From NCBI GenBank assembly GCA_016713245.1, contig JADJPM010000001.1:1984001-2048000 (forward strand): a DNA stretch of 64,000 nucleotides, written 5' to 3'. This DNA is from Verrucomicrobiaceae bacterium. GTDB lineage: Bacteria > Verrucomicrobiota > Verrucomicrobiia > Verrucomicrobiales > Verrucomicrobiaceae. Shown piece by piece: positions 12,233-20,700 of this stretch. Made by a program: the position numbers and the translations under genes. The notes beneath the pieces were generated by a model that saw nothing but the letters and a program-made list of their open reading frames with translations, was not told where the DNA came from and did not search any database. Within the stretch, counting starts at the first letter, position 1; each line of letters begins with the position of its first letter.

Positions 12233-12797
12233 ATGTCAAAATCAACACACACTCACGCCACTCAGCCAGCACGTCACCACATCAATGTTCTCGGGCAGAT
12301 GCTCAAGTTCATTCCGCGCGACATCATCCAACGGACAGCCAGGGAGACTGGCGTCGATGTCAAAGCCCGGACTTACTCTGTGCTCAGCCACCTCGGCACG
12401 ATGCTTTTCGCCCAGCTTGCCCATGCGCTGAGCCTCAATGATGTCTGCGACTGGCTGCGCCTCAAGGCGCGGGCCATCGCTGCCTTCGGTCTCACACCGC
12501 CATCGCGCAACAACCTCTCCAACTCCAACAAGGTGCGCGATGCGAAGTTCGCCGAGCTGGTCTTCTGGCGCACGCTGGCCCATCTCCAGCACCATGATCG
12601 CAGTTTTGGGCGTCAGCGGCCTGGAGGCCATGCAGGGCGCTCTTTGCTGCATCGCTTCAAGGTGCGCATCGACGCGGTGGACTCCACCGTGATGGAGATG
12701 GTGGCCAACTGCATGAACTGGGCGAAGCATCGCCGCCGCAAGGCCGCGGCGAAGATACACCTGCGCCTCGGGCTCAATAGCTTCCTGCCCACCAAGC
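12233..12797 (+). pseudogene. IS4-family transposase, N-terminal half (truncated)
   Basis: From ATG 12233 the product has the DUF4372-type N-terminal region (HHINVLGQMLKFIPRDIIQR), SHLGTMLFAQLAHALSLNDV, a middle zone and FKVRIDAVDSTVMEMVANCM with the first catalytic Asp of the DDE domain, then HRRRKAAAKIHLRLGLNSFL. The protein then ends after eight unrelated residues, at the 3' end of the convergent sigma-54 regulator gene. A full element would be about twice as long. The segment around 12595-12650 looks slightly disturbed compared with the family. Confidence 0.82.
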
Positions 12798-14234
12798 TCA
12801 GCTCGCCTTCTTGGCTTTTTTGACGGCGGGGGCGGAGAGGTAGTTTTGGAGGGTATTGGCGGGGACGCCGAGGAGCTTGCTGGCACGGGCTTCGTTCTCC
12901 TCGCAGTGACGCCAGGCGATGCGGGTAAGCTCGCGCTCGACCCAGGGGAGCAAATCAATGTCAGGCGTCTTGTCGGCCATGTTCACGAGCATCGTGAGGG
13001 CATCACGCATGCGGGTGACGGTGCTGGCAGGGCCGTGGTGACGGGTGCCTTTGCTGCCGAGCGGAATATCGGACGGCAGGAGCACGTCTGAATTGCAGAG
13101 GGCGCAGGCTCTTTGAATGGTGTTTTCCAGTTCGCGGACGTTTCCGGGCCAGTCGTAGGCTTCGAGGATGTCGAGAGCGTCATCGGTGAAGCGCATCACG
13201 GGACCGCGGCGACGGGCGGACTGGCGCTGGAGGAAGAATTCGGCCAGCAGGCGCACGTCCTCGCGACGTTCGCGAAGCGGCGGGATGTGGATGCGCACGA
13301 CGTTGAGGCGGTAAAACAAATCTTCGCGGAAGGTGCCTTTGGAGACTTCTTCCTCGAGGTTCTTGTTCGTGGCGGCGAGCACGCGGACGTCGGTCTTGAG
13401 CGTCTGATTGCTGCCGACGCGGCTGTACTGTCCTTCTTGAAGCACGCGGAGGAGCTTGCTCTGCACGGCGAGCGGCATGTCGCCGATCTCATCGAGGAAG
13501 AGGGTGCCGCCATCGCACTGCTCAAAGCGGCCGATGCGCTGGTTAACGGCCCCAGTGAAGCTGCCTTTCTCGTGACCGAAGATCTCGCTTTCGATGAGGT
13601 TGTCCGGAATCGCTGTGATGTTGATGGCGGCGAATTCCTTTTGCGCCCGCGGGCTGAATTTGTGGATGGCACCGGCGACGAGTTCTTTGCCGCAGCCGCT
13701 TTCGCCCGTGATCATCACGGGGGCATCGGAGCGGGAGACGCGGCCGATGAGCTTGAAGACCTCCTGCATGGCGGGCGAGCGGCCGATGATGGTCTCCTGA
13801 ATGCTCTCGGGGGGCACTTCGGCGGTCTGCTCACGCTTCTGGCGGCGGGCTTCGATGCCGTTGAGGGCGCTTTCGACGACGCTGCGCAGTTCGTAAGGCA
13901 GCCGCTCCTTGGGTAGCACATCGTAGGCACCGAGGCGCATGGCCTCAATGACGTGCGAGGTGGTGGCGGTGCCGCTGAAGAGGATGACCATCGCGTTCGG
14001 ATCGGTCTGGCGGAGGCGCTTGAGCAGCTCAATGCCGCTGGCAGGGCCGGTGCCAGAGCGGATCTCGGCGAGGACGAGGTCAGCACGTTTCTTTTGATAG
14101 CCAGCGAGTCCTTCCTCAGGCTTTTCGCAGGTGGCGATACTCACGCCGGGAGCTTTCAAGTGCCCTGCGGCCCAGGACAGGAAGTCCGGGTCGGAGTCGA
14201 TGATGATGAGGTGAGTATCCTGAGCTTCTGCCAT
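12798..14234 (-). CDS. Sigma-54-dependent transcriptional activator, NtrC-type, with altered receiver domain
   Basis: 478 residues. Residues 1-125 form a receiver domain: acidic D13/D15, S87 and K109 are present, but the usual phospho-acceptor Asp is Glu57 (LVLAEIRSG). Residues about 150-385 form the AAA+ domain with Walker A GESGCGKE, the sigma-54 contact loop GSFTGA (usually GAFTGA), Walker B GGTLFLDEIGDM and the PLRERREDV sensor region. The C-terminus has a Fis-type helix-turn-helix (ASKLLGVPANTLQNYL). It lies 87 bases downstream of uppS in the same direction. The Glu may mimic constant phosphorylation; this is inference. No target promoter was found nearby. Confidence 0.93.
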   Translation of the reverse strand: MAEAQDTHLIIIDSDPDFLSWAAGHLKAPGVSIATCEKPEEGLAGYQKKRADLVLAEIRSGTGPASGIELLKRLRQTDPNAMVILFSGTATTSHVIEAMRLGAYDVLPKERLPYELRSVVESALNGIEARRQKREQTAEVPPESIQETIIGRSPAMQEVFKLIGRVSRSDAPVMITGESGCGKELVAGAIHKFSPRAQKEFAAINITAIPDNLIESEIFGHEKGSFTGAVNQRIGRFEQCDGGTLFLDEIGDMPLAVQSKLLRVLQEGQYSRVGSNQTLKTDVRVLAATNKNLEEEVSKGTFREDLFYRLNVVRIHIPPLRERREDVRLLAEFFLQRQSARRRGPVMRFTDDALDILEAYDWPGNVRELENTIQRACALCNSDVLLPSDIPLGSKGTRHHGPASTVTRMRDALTMLVNMADKTPDIDLLPWVERELTRIAWRHCEENEARASKLLGVPANTLQNYLSAPAVKKAKKAS

Positions 14235-14321
14235 CGGCGCGTTCTGAAAGTGGAGGGCGTTATCGCCGGAAAATCCCGCCGGGTCAAAGTTTTCTCTGCT
14301 GACATCCGTCTGACACGGCGC

Positions 14322-15044
14322 TCAGACGCCGCCGAACCGGCGCTGGCGCTGGTTGAAAGCGCGGATGGCCTCGACGAGATCCTCGTGGCCAAAATCAGGC
14401 CAGAGTTTGTCGGTGATGACGAATTCGGTGTAGCTGAGCTGCCAGAGGAGGAAATTCGAGAGGCGCATCTCGCCGCTGGTGCGGATCATCAAATCGGGAT
14501 CGGGGTAGTAGCGGGTATAGAGGTGTTTCGAGAAGACCTCGGTATCGATCATGGCCTTGTCGAGGTGGCCGCTCTCGACAGACTCAATGAGGCTTTTTAC
14601 ACCATCGACGATCTCTTCGCGGCCGCCGTAGCTGAGGGCGAGGATGAGCGTGAGGCCGGTGTTTTGCGCGGTGGCGGCGATGCAGCGGTGTAGCTCCTCC
14701 TGGCAAAAATCCGGCAGGGCGTGCAGCCTGCCGATGGCCTGGAGGCGGATGTTTTGCTTCTGCATGATGGGCAGCTCGGTCTTCAAAAAGAGCACGAGGA
14801 GCTTCATGAGGGCGTCCACCTCCCGTTTCGGGCGTTTCCAGTTTTCCGAGGAGAAGGCGTAGAGCGTGAGAAACTCCACGCCGAGGTCGCCGGCGGCCTG
14901 GGTAATCTTGCGCACCACCTGCGCACCGATGCGATGGCCTTCCGTGCGTGGCAGGCCGCGTTGCTTGGCCCAGCGACCATTGCCATCCATGATCATGGCG
15001 ATGTGGCGGGGGATTTTGAGGTCTTCGGAGGCGGCGCGGCTCAT
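14322..15044 (-). CDS. uppS: Isoprenyl transferase (undecaprenyl diphosphate synthase)
   Basis: 240 residues, normal length. Cis-prenyltransferase motifs in order: HIAMIMDGNGRWA (Mg-binding Asp20), GHRIGAQ, FLTLYAFSSENWKRP, LSYGGREEIVD and DLMIRTSGEMRLSNFLLWQ with the tail YTEFVITDKLWPDF. The enzyme condenses isopentenyl diphosphate units onto farnesyl diphosphate to make the C55 lipid carrier for peptidoglycan and other surface polymers; it is cytosolic and membrane-associated. It may be co-transcribed with the sigma-54 regulator downstream. Confidence 0.97.
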   Translation of the reverse strand: MSRAASEDLKIPRHIAMIMDGNGRWAKQRGLPRTEGHRIGAQVVRKITQAAGDLGVEFLTLYAFSSENWKRPKREVDALMKLLVLFLKTELPIMQKQNIRLQAIGRLHALPDFCQEELHRCIAATAQNTGLTLILALSYGGREEIVDGVKSLIESVESGHLDKAMIDTEVFSKHLYTRYYPDPDLMIRTSGEMRLSNFLLWQLSYTEFVITDKLWPDFGHEDLVEAIRAFNQRQRRFGGV

Positions 15045-15099
15045 GGGGACGGGGCGGCGAAAGTAGCCTGCCGGGATGGATGTGCCAGCGTTGCTTTCA

Positions 15100-15120
15100 G
15101 TGGGCGGTAGGCAGTCGTCA
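15100..15120. repeat. Short degenerate 7-bp repeat in the uppS upstream region
   Basis: Three consecutive degenerate heptamers, GTGGGCG, GTAGGCA and GTCGTCA. The first unit is identical to units of the clearer run at 33979-34006. Alone this would be chance-level; it is listed because of the other heptad loci in the window. Confidence 0.35.
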
Positions 15121-15205
15121 GAAGTGACTTATCACCTCTGACGAGCATCGCCGCGAGATTCGGCTCGCGCATTTCACGCCACCTGCACTACAGTTCCCGT
15201 CCTCT

Positions 15206-16495
15206 ATGACCTCCGGTCTCGTCGCCAGCGTTGTGTGTCCCGCGTGTGGACAGCCTTTCCTCTGCCAACAGCAGGCGGCGGAAGGCATGGTGACGTGCCC
15301 ACATTGTGCCCACCAAGGTTACCGGGCGCATTTCGCCACGCAGGGGCAGACGGTCTCGCTCGCGCCGGGCAGGCGGCAGGCGTTTCAAAGGCCGCTGGAG
15401 ATGCCGGTGAGTGCACAGCCAATCTTTGAACCGCCCCCGGCACCGATACAGATGCCGATGACGGCCCCGACGATGCAGCCACAGCCTGCGCCGCAGATTT
15501 GGCGGCAACAGGCCTATACGCAGCCGACGGCGGCGATGCAGCCTTCGCTGCATCTTCCACCTCCAGGGGAAGGGGATGAGATGGAGTTTGTGCCGCCGCA
15601 TCAGCAAGGCTCGCCGGTGAAGACGTTTCTGCTCGGCGCGGCGATGGTGGCGGTGCTCGGCATTGGCGGCTGGGTGTGGTGGGATGCGCAAAACGATGGT
15701 GCCACACGTCCGAAATCGGAGGCCACACCCATCGTGACTGCGCCGGAAATTCCTCCCGCGCCCGAGCCGGAAGTGCGGCGAGCGGCGATCCCCACCACGG
15801 CGGAGACAGCGGAGGCGGTGCTGCCTGAGGTGGATGTGGCGGCCATGCAAAGCGAGGCTCGCGGGCTGGTGGAGAAGCTCTTCCAAACCGATGACGCCGC
15901 TCAACGCCTCGCCACCGTGCATGAAGGCGAGCGCCATGCAGCGGAGATCGAGGCGTTTTTTAATGTGCCCGCGGATCAACGCCCGAAGCTGACCGTCCTC
16001 AGTGCGGTGAAGGGCACGGCGGTGACGCTTCCAGGCGGGGAGGTGCATCCGCTGCTGAATCTGAGCACCACCCAATGCAGCCAGGGAGCCCTCGTGAGGC
16101 TCATCGAAGGTTCCGATGGGAAACGCCGCATCGACTGGCCGCTGCTTCGCGAGACGCACAATGGCGTGCTGCGCCAAAATCTGGCTTCCGCACCTGAGGC
16201 ACCCTCCTGGGCGTGGGTGCTCCTCAAGCCGAGTCATGGCTTTGAACTGAGCGAAAAGGATCGCCCTCTCTATCTGACTTTTGCCATGCATGTGACGGCA
16301 GATGGCCGCTCCCCTCTCGTAGCCTGTGCGGAGCGTGAGACGCCGCTCGGACGCTACCTCGATCGCGAGACAGATTGGAGCCAAGCCTACCTCTGCCGTG
16401 TTTTCACTCGTCGGCTGAATGTGCAGGCCAGTGGCGATGCCGTGCTCATCGTGGATATGGAAGGCGCGGTGCTCAGCCAGGTGACGCCGCCCTGA
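15206..16495 (+). CDS. Zinc-ribbon, single-pass membrane protein, unknown function
   Basis: 429 residues. N-terminal zinc ribbon VCPACG...VTCPHC (residues about 10-34), a Pro/Gln-rich linker (residues about 65-125), one membrane helix (TFLLGAAMVAVLGIGGWVWW, about residue 140), then a soluble Ala/Glu-rich domain ending in a beta-rich part. The topology (cytoplasmic zinc finger, linker, helix, outer domain) is common among uncharacterised planctomycetal and verrucomicrobial proteins. It is transcribed divergently from uppS; the 161-base gap shows no clear promoter boxes but carries a weak heptad repeat. Confidence 0.75.
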   Translation: MTSGLVASVVCPACGQPFLCQQQAAEGMVTCPHCAHQGYRAHFATQGQTVSLAPGRRQAFQRPLEMPVSAQPIFEPPPAPIQMPMTAPTMQPQPAPQIWRQQAYTQPTAAMQPSLHLPPPGEGDEMEFVPPHQQGSPVKTFLLGAAMVAVLGIGGWVWWDAQNDGATRPKSEATPIVTAPEIPPAPEPEVRRAAIPTTAETAEAVLPEVDVAAMQSEARGLVEKLFQTDDAAQRLATVHEGERHAAEIEAFFNVPADQRPKLTVLSAVKGTAVTLPGGEVHPLLNLSTTQCSQGALVRLIEGSDGKRRIDWPLLRETHNGVLRQNLASAPEAPSWAWVLLKPSHGFELSEKDRPLYLTFAMHVTADGRSPLVACAERETPLGRYLDRETDWSQAYLCRVFTRRLNVQASGDAVLIVDMEGAVLSQVTPP

Positions 16496-16503
16496 TAACA
16501 CGA

Positions 16504-18036
16504 TCACCCGCCCAATTCGCGGAGCAGTGATTCGGCGGCGGCGCGGGCTGGCTCGGCTTTGACGGATTCATCGGAAAGAAGATCTCGCAGCAAATCAGCG
16601 GCGGTTTGGGGCTTTCCATCACGGCGAAACATCTCGGCACGGTAGAGCCGCAGCCGCACGCGGTCGGCGGGAGCAGGCGAGAGAGCCTCGGCATGGTCAA
16701 AGAGGTCGATGGCTTCGGCGTGCTTGCCTTGTAGGCCGGAGAGCAGGGCGGTGAATTCGAGCAGCCGGGAGCTTTTGCGCCGCTCCGCCAGCGTGGTGAT
16801 CGTCGTCTTGATGGCCGAGTCTGGATCGAGGGGTGAGCGGCGGGCCGCGCCTTGATAAAGGAGGTAGTCGCGGGTGTCCTCGCTACCGAGAGACGAGCCG
16901 CCATTCCTGGCAAACGGCCGATAGAGAGGATCCCCCACCACGACGCTCATCCACGATAGGGCGGGCGTGGCGGACCACGCCGCCTCGGCGAGCGTAAAAC
17001 CTTCCAGCAGGCGTTTGTTCAGCAGATCAAAGTGGACGGTGAGCGAGAGGTAAGGCTCGAACACATTGCCAAAGGTGGCCGCCGCGCCCTTCACGAGCAG
17101 CGGGCCGGTCCAGTGCTGCTTTGGATCTCGCATCACGCTGGCACTGAAGGAGTGGATGTGACAGGCCACGGCACCGCGTTTGAATTGAAATTCCGGCGAG
17201 GCCACCGCGCCGGCGGCATCCATTGTGTACCAGCCGTAGTAAAGGATCGTGTCAGGCAGCGGCCAATGGTCGCGCATGACGAGCTCATGGCGATCCATGT
17301 AGAGCGGAATACCGTGACGCTGAAAAGTGGACGCGGAGGACAGCAGCCAGTCCTCGCCTTCTTTGAAGCCGCCGGACTTCAGCGCCAGATCGATCACCGC
17401 ACGGCCTTGCAGCCCCTTTTCCTCGGCAAAGATGGCATCGTCGATCATCCGGCGCACGATGTCATCGCTCGGACCATCGAGCCGACCCACAAGAAGCAAT
17501 CCAGGAGCCTTCGTGTAGCGTGGCAGGCGCACATCCGCTCCGTAATACGGATTTTTCAGCGCTCCCTCCGTCGGTGGCGCGTTCATCGCCAGTAACGTGA
17601 GCTCGGAATCCACGCTGGCTTCGTCTTCTTTTTGAGGTGGCGGCGCATCACGATCCCGGCGCACCTGAAACGGCACACCGCGCATCAGCACGAGCACGCG
17701 AATGCCGGAGCGTGCCACGCTGCTGGCTGCGGGCGATGTGCTTTCGGTGTCGAGCGTCCACCATTGTTTGGCGGTGAAAATTTTCCGCAAAGGCTCGCGA
17801 AGCTGCTGATTGAACTCCGAACGGCTCATCGAGTCCGTCACCGGGCAATCGAGCCCGATCACGCGATCACTCGGAATGAGCCTTTTCGAGCCGTACTCGC
17901 GAGCAAGCGCCTCGGAGCCGGGAAACTTCGGATTGTAAACGACGACCGTTTCCGCCGCCGGTTCCCATTCGGCGGTGAATTGAGCCTGGGCGAGGTTTGG
18001 GAGCGCCAGGGCGATGAGAAGGAAGAGCCTCATCAT
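16504..18036 (-). CDS. TIGR03790 family secreted protein
   Basis: About 511 residues. Start chosen at ATG 18036: it forms an ATGA overlap with the upstream stop and has GGAGG immediately before; the next ATG (18033) is equally possible. A signal peptide follows (RLFLLIALALPNLAQAQ). The family signature is clear: VVVYNPKFPGSEALAREYGS, IPSDRVIGLDCPVTDSMSR and VLVLMRGVPFQV. C-terminal helices look TPR-like. The function is unknown; members are typical of Planctomycetes, Verrucomicrobia and Acidobacteria. Coupled to the MBL hydrolase gene upstream. Confidence 0.87.
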   Translation of the reverse strand: MMRLFLLIALALPNLAQAQFTAEWEPAAETVVVYNPKFPGSEALAREYGSKRLIPSDRVIGLDCPVTDSMSRSEFNQQLREPLRKIFTAKQWWTLDTESTSPAASSVARSGIRVLVLMRGVPFQVRRDRDAPPPQKEDEASVDSELTLLAMNAPPTEGALKNPYYGADVRLPRYTKAPGLLLVGRLDGPSDDIVRRMIDDAIFAEEKGLQGRAVIDLALKSGGFKEGEDWLLSSASTFQRHGIPLYMDRHELVMRDHWPLPDTILYYGWYTMDAAGAVASPEFQFKRGAVACHIHSFSASVMRDPKQHWTGPLLVKGAAATFGNVFEPYLSLTVHFDLLNKRLLEGFTLAEAAWSATPALSWMSVVVGDPLYRPFARNGGSSLGSEDTRDYLLYQGAARRSPLDPDSAIKTTITTLAERRKSSRLLEFTALLSGLQGKHAEAIDLFDHAEALSPAPADRVRLRLYRAEMFRRDGKPQTAADLLRDLLSDESVKAEPARAAAESLLRELGG

Positions 18037-18821
18037 GCCTCCCAAGTGAGCTTTAGACCATCAAACGCCAGATTCACCCCCGGCGGCAGTTTCGGGTCCT
18101 CGACGGCGTGCATGATCTCGCACTGAAGGTGCGTGAACCAGGTCTGGCGTGGCTTGAGCTCGCTTACGACGGCCAGCGTCTCCTCGAAGTTCATGTGCGT
18201 GGGATGCGGCGTGTGGCGCAGGGCATCGATGATGAGCGTGTCCACGCCGCGCATGAGCTCCATGGCCTCGGGGCTGATCGTTTTGGCATCGGGGATGTAA
18301 GCGCAGAGCTTTTTGCCGCCACGCGTGAAGAGGTAGCCGATGGTCACCACCTTGCCGTGCCTCACGGGGAGAGGGGTGACGGTGGTTTCGCCAAGGTGAA
18401 ACGGGCCGTGGATGGGCTTTGGAAACGGCTTCAAGTAGCCGCGATAACGGTTTTCGCCGTTGAAGGCATACTCAAACATGCGCTCCAGCACGGCGAGGCA
18501 TTCCGGCGTGCCGTAGATCGGCATGAACTGATCCACATCGACGGTGAACCGCCGCAGCTCGTCGAAGCCGGTCAGATGATCCATGTGCGGATGCGTGAAG
18601 ATCGCCGCGTCGAGATGGCGGATGTTTTCACGCAGGCACTGCGCCCGAAAATCCGGCCCGGTGTCCACCACCCAGGCAAACTCCGGCGTTTGAATGTAAA
18701 CGGAGCTGCGCAGCCGCTTGTCATGCGGGTCCGTGCTGCGGCACACCGCACAGTCACAGCCGATCACCGGGATGCCGACGGAGGTGCCGGTGCCGAGAAA
18801 GGTGAGCTGCATGGAAGACAT
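18033..18821 (-). CDS. MBL-fold metallohydrolase, PhnP-like
   Basis: 262 residues. The start MSSMQLTFLGTGTSVGIPVI is typical of the PhnP / tRNase Z-like branch. It has the CDCAVCRS cysteine pair seen in PhnP-type enzymes, the metal motif THPHMDHLTG, and later MELMRGVDTLIIDALRHTP and WFTHLQCEI. Known PhnP enzymes hydrolyse phosphoribosyl cyclic phosphate in phosphonate breakdown, but no phn genes are nearby, so only a general cyclic-phosphodiesterase role is supported. It is cytosolic, and the first gene of a two-gene operon with the TIGR03790 protein. Confidence 0.85.
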   Translation of the reverse strand: MSSMQLTFLGTGTSVGIPVIGCDCAVCRSTDPHDKRLRSSVYIQTPEFAWVVDTGPDFRAQCLRENIRHLDAAIFTHPHMDHLTGFDELRRFTVDVDQFMPIYGTPECLAVLERMFEYAFNGENRYRGYLKPFPKPIHGPFHLGETTVTPLPVRHGKVVTIGYLFTRGGKKLCAYIPDAKTISPEAMELMRGVDTLIIDALRHTPHPTHMNFEETLAVVSELKPRQTWFTHLQCEIMHAVEDPKLPPGVNLAFDGLKLTWEA

Positions 18822-18975
18822 GCGTCATGAAGTCGAAAGCAGGGCGAAGCGCCAAGGGTTTTTGGCTTTGCGTGGCGATTCAGAGCGGGTTCTCACACTC
18901 GTCTTTGCCGCAGAGGGGCTAAGGGGCAGAAGTTGGCTTCTGATATCATCTCTGCGCCCTCTGCTCCTTCTGGGC

Positions 18976-19036
18976 TTGTAGTTCGGCCTTTAGGCCGTGG
19001 GCAGGAGCCCTGAACGGGCTGAAGCCCGAACTACAA
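18976..19036. repeat. 61-bp imperfect palindrome in intergenic region
   Basis: TTGTAGTTCGG at the left end is the exact inverse of CCGAACTACAA at the right end apart from one base; inside, GGCCTTTAGGCC and GGGCTGAAGCCC are each self-complementary hairpins. The element sits between the MBL gene start (18821) and the DUF1501 stop (19038). Its form matches the dispersed palindromes common in Verrucomicrobia and Planctomycetes genomes. It may help terminate DUF1501 transcription. The rest of 18822-18975 holds no feature. Confidence 0.8.
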
Positions 19037-19037
19037 A

Positions 19038-20507
19038 CTACGCAAACAGCTTCGTCACCGGCTTGGCCTTCACCAGCTCGCGGGGCTGGTTGAGGTGGTT
19101 ATAGACGACGGTTTCGGGGTCGATGCCGACGCTGTGGTAGATCGTGGCGAGGAGTTCCATCGGGTGGACGGCGTCTTCGGTCGGCGCGGAGCCGGTTTTG
19201 TCGGATTTGCCGTGGACGTAGCCGCGCTTGATGCCGGCACCGCCGATGACGGCGGTGTAGCAGTAAGGCCAGTGGTCGCGACCGTCGGCGCTGTTGCCAT
19301 TGCCGGAGGTGGAGACGCCTTTTTCAGGGCTGCGGCCGAATTCACCGAGGGCGACGACGAGCGTTTCGTCGAGCAGGCCGGAGGCGTCGAGATCGTCAAA
19401 AAGGGCGCTGAGGCCCTGGTCGAGCATGGGGCCGGATTTGTTCTTCATGCGGTCGGTGAGGCCGACGTGGTGATCCCAGCTGTGATTGTCGGAGTTGGCG
19501 ACTTTCGGCCAGATGACCTCGACGACGCGCGTGCCGGCTTCGAGCAGACGACGCGCAAGCAGGCAGCTTTGACCGAAGGTGTTGCGGCCGTAGCGGTCGC
19601 GGAGTTTATCGGGCTCGCGGTCGAGGGCGAAGGCGTCGCGGGCGCGGCCGCTGGAGATGAGGTTGAGGGCCTGGCTGTAGTAGCTGTCGAGGCTGAGGTC
19701 CTTCGTGGCGGCCTCGATGGCGGGCATCTGGTCGTTGATGGCGTCGCGGAGCTTGGCGCGGCGTTCGAGGCGCACGCTGAAGAGATCGGGGCGGAGCTGG
19801 AGGTCGTCGATCTTGATGCGGTCCATCTTGCCCATGTCGAGGTCATCGCCATCAGGGAAGAGGGTGTAGGGATCGAAAGCCTTGCCGAGGAAGCCTGCAC
19901 CGCCGCCTTTGCCGACGACGTTGGATTCCTGCAAGGGACGCGGGAGCTGCACGAAGGGCAGCATGGGCTCCTGCGGCGGCTTGAGGCGGATGATGTTGGA
20001 GCCGAAATTCGGGAAGTCCTTGGCGTTCGGCGGTTCGAGCTGGCCGGAGGGACTGACTTTGTCCGTCGTGTAGCCGGTCATGATCTGGTAGATCGCGGCG
20101 GTGTGATTGAAGAGCCCATTCGGCGTGTAGCTCATCGAATTGATCATGGTGAACTTGTCGTTCACCCTCGCGAGCTGAGGCAGGATCTCGGTGAAGTGCT
20201 TGCCAGGGACCTTCGTCGGGATCGTTTTGAAAGCGGAGCGGACTTTGTCCGGCACGTTTTCCTTCGGGTCCCAAAGGTCGAGGTGCGACGGGCCGCCCTG
20301 AAGGTAGATCATGAGGACGTGCTTCGCTTTGCCCCAGCCAGCGCGGCCGGCATTTGGCGAGGTGTTGGCCATGGCCTGACCGCGGAGCACATTGTTGAGC
20401 GTGAGACCCATGATGCCTGCGCCACCGACGCGGAGGATGTCACGGCGAGTGCTGCCGAGATGGGTGTCACAGAGGTCTTTGCCGATAACTCCAGGGATGC
20501 GGAACAT
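19038..20507 (-). CDS. DUF1501 protein, Tat-exported
   Basis: 489 residues, full length. The N-terminus has a twin-arginine signal (STRRDILRVGGAGIMGLTL). Family motifs follow: HVLMIYLQGGPSHLDLWDPK, TMINSMSY, GYVHGKSDKTGS and HPMELLATIYHSVGIDPE. DUF1501 proteins belong to the alkaline-phosphatase/sulfatase-like superfamily and in Planctomycetes and Verrucomicrobia usually neighbour DUF1549/DUF1553 cytochrome proteins; no such partner is adjacent here. The function is unknown; location periplasmic or surface. Confidence 0.92.
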   Translation of the reverse strand: MFRIPGVIGKDLCDTHLGSTRRDILRVGGAGIMGLTLNNVLRGQAMANTSPNAGRAGWGKAKHVLMIYLQGGPSHLDLWDPKENVPDKVRSAFKTIPTKVPGKHFTEILPQLARVNDKFTMINSMSYTPNGLFNHTAAIYQIMTGYTTDKVSPSGQLEPPNAKDFPNFGSNIIRLKPPQEPMLPFVQLPRPLQESNVVGKGGGAGFLGKAFDPYTLFPDGDDLDMGKMDRIKIDDLQLRPDLFSVRLERRAKLRDAINDQMPAIEAATKDLSLDSYYSQALNLISSGRARDAFALDREPDKLRDRYGRNTFGQSCLLARRLLEAGTRVVEVIWPKVANSDNHSWDHHVGLTDRMKNKSGPMLDQGLSALFDDLDASGLLDETLVVALGEFGRSPEKGVSTSGNGNSADGRDHWPYCYTAVIGGAGIKRGYVHGKSDKTGSAPTEDAVHPMELLATIYHSVGIDPETVVYNHLNQPRELVKAKPVTKLFA

Positions 20508-20700
20508 GGTGTGCGAAGGGTGCGTGGTTAGATCAAAATCAGCGGCGAATACGGCAAGGGAGGCTCATTCTTGCCATTCCGGGGTAGTTTGCTGGGCAGG
20601 AGCGGGAAAGTGCATGGGAGCGATCCTTTTAATCAAATCTGATCTTGCGCACTCGCGGGTGAGTTTGCCATGCTGCGGCTCTTATTGTCTCCCGACGCGT

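Noticed and set aside
15188..16507. 439-codon minus-strand ORF opposite the zinc-ribbon gene
   Set aside because: Very rich in His and Arg, typical of antisense translation. The plus-strand frame has CxxC pairs and a membrane helix.
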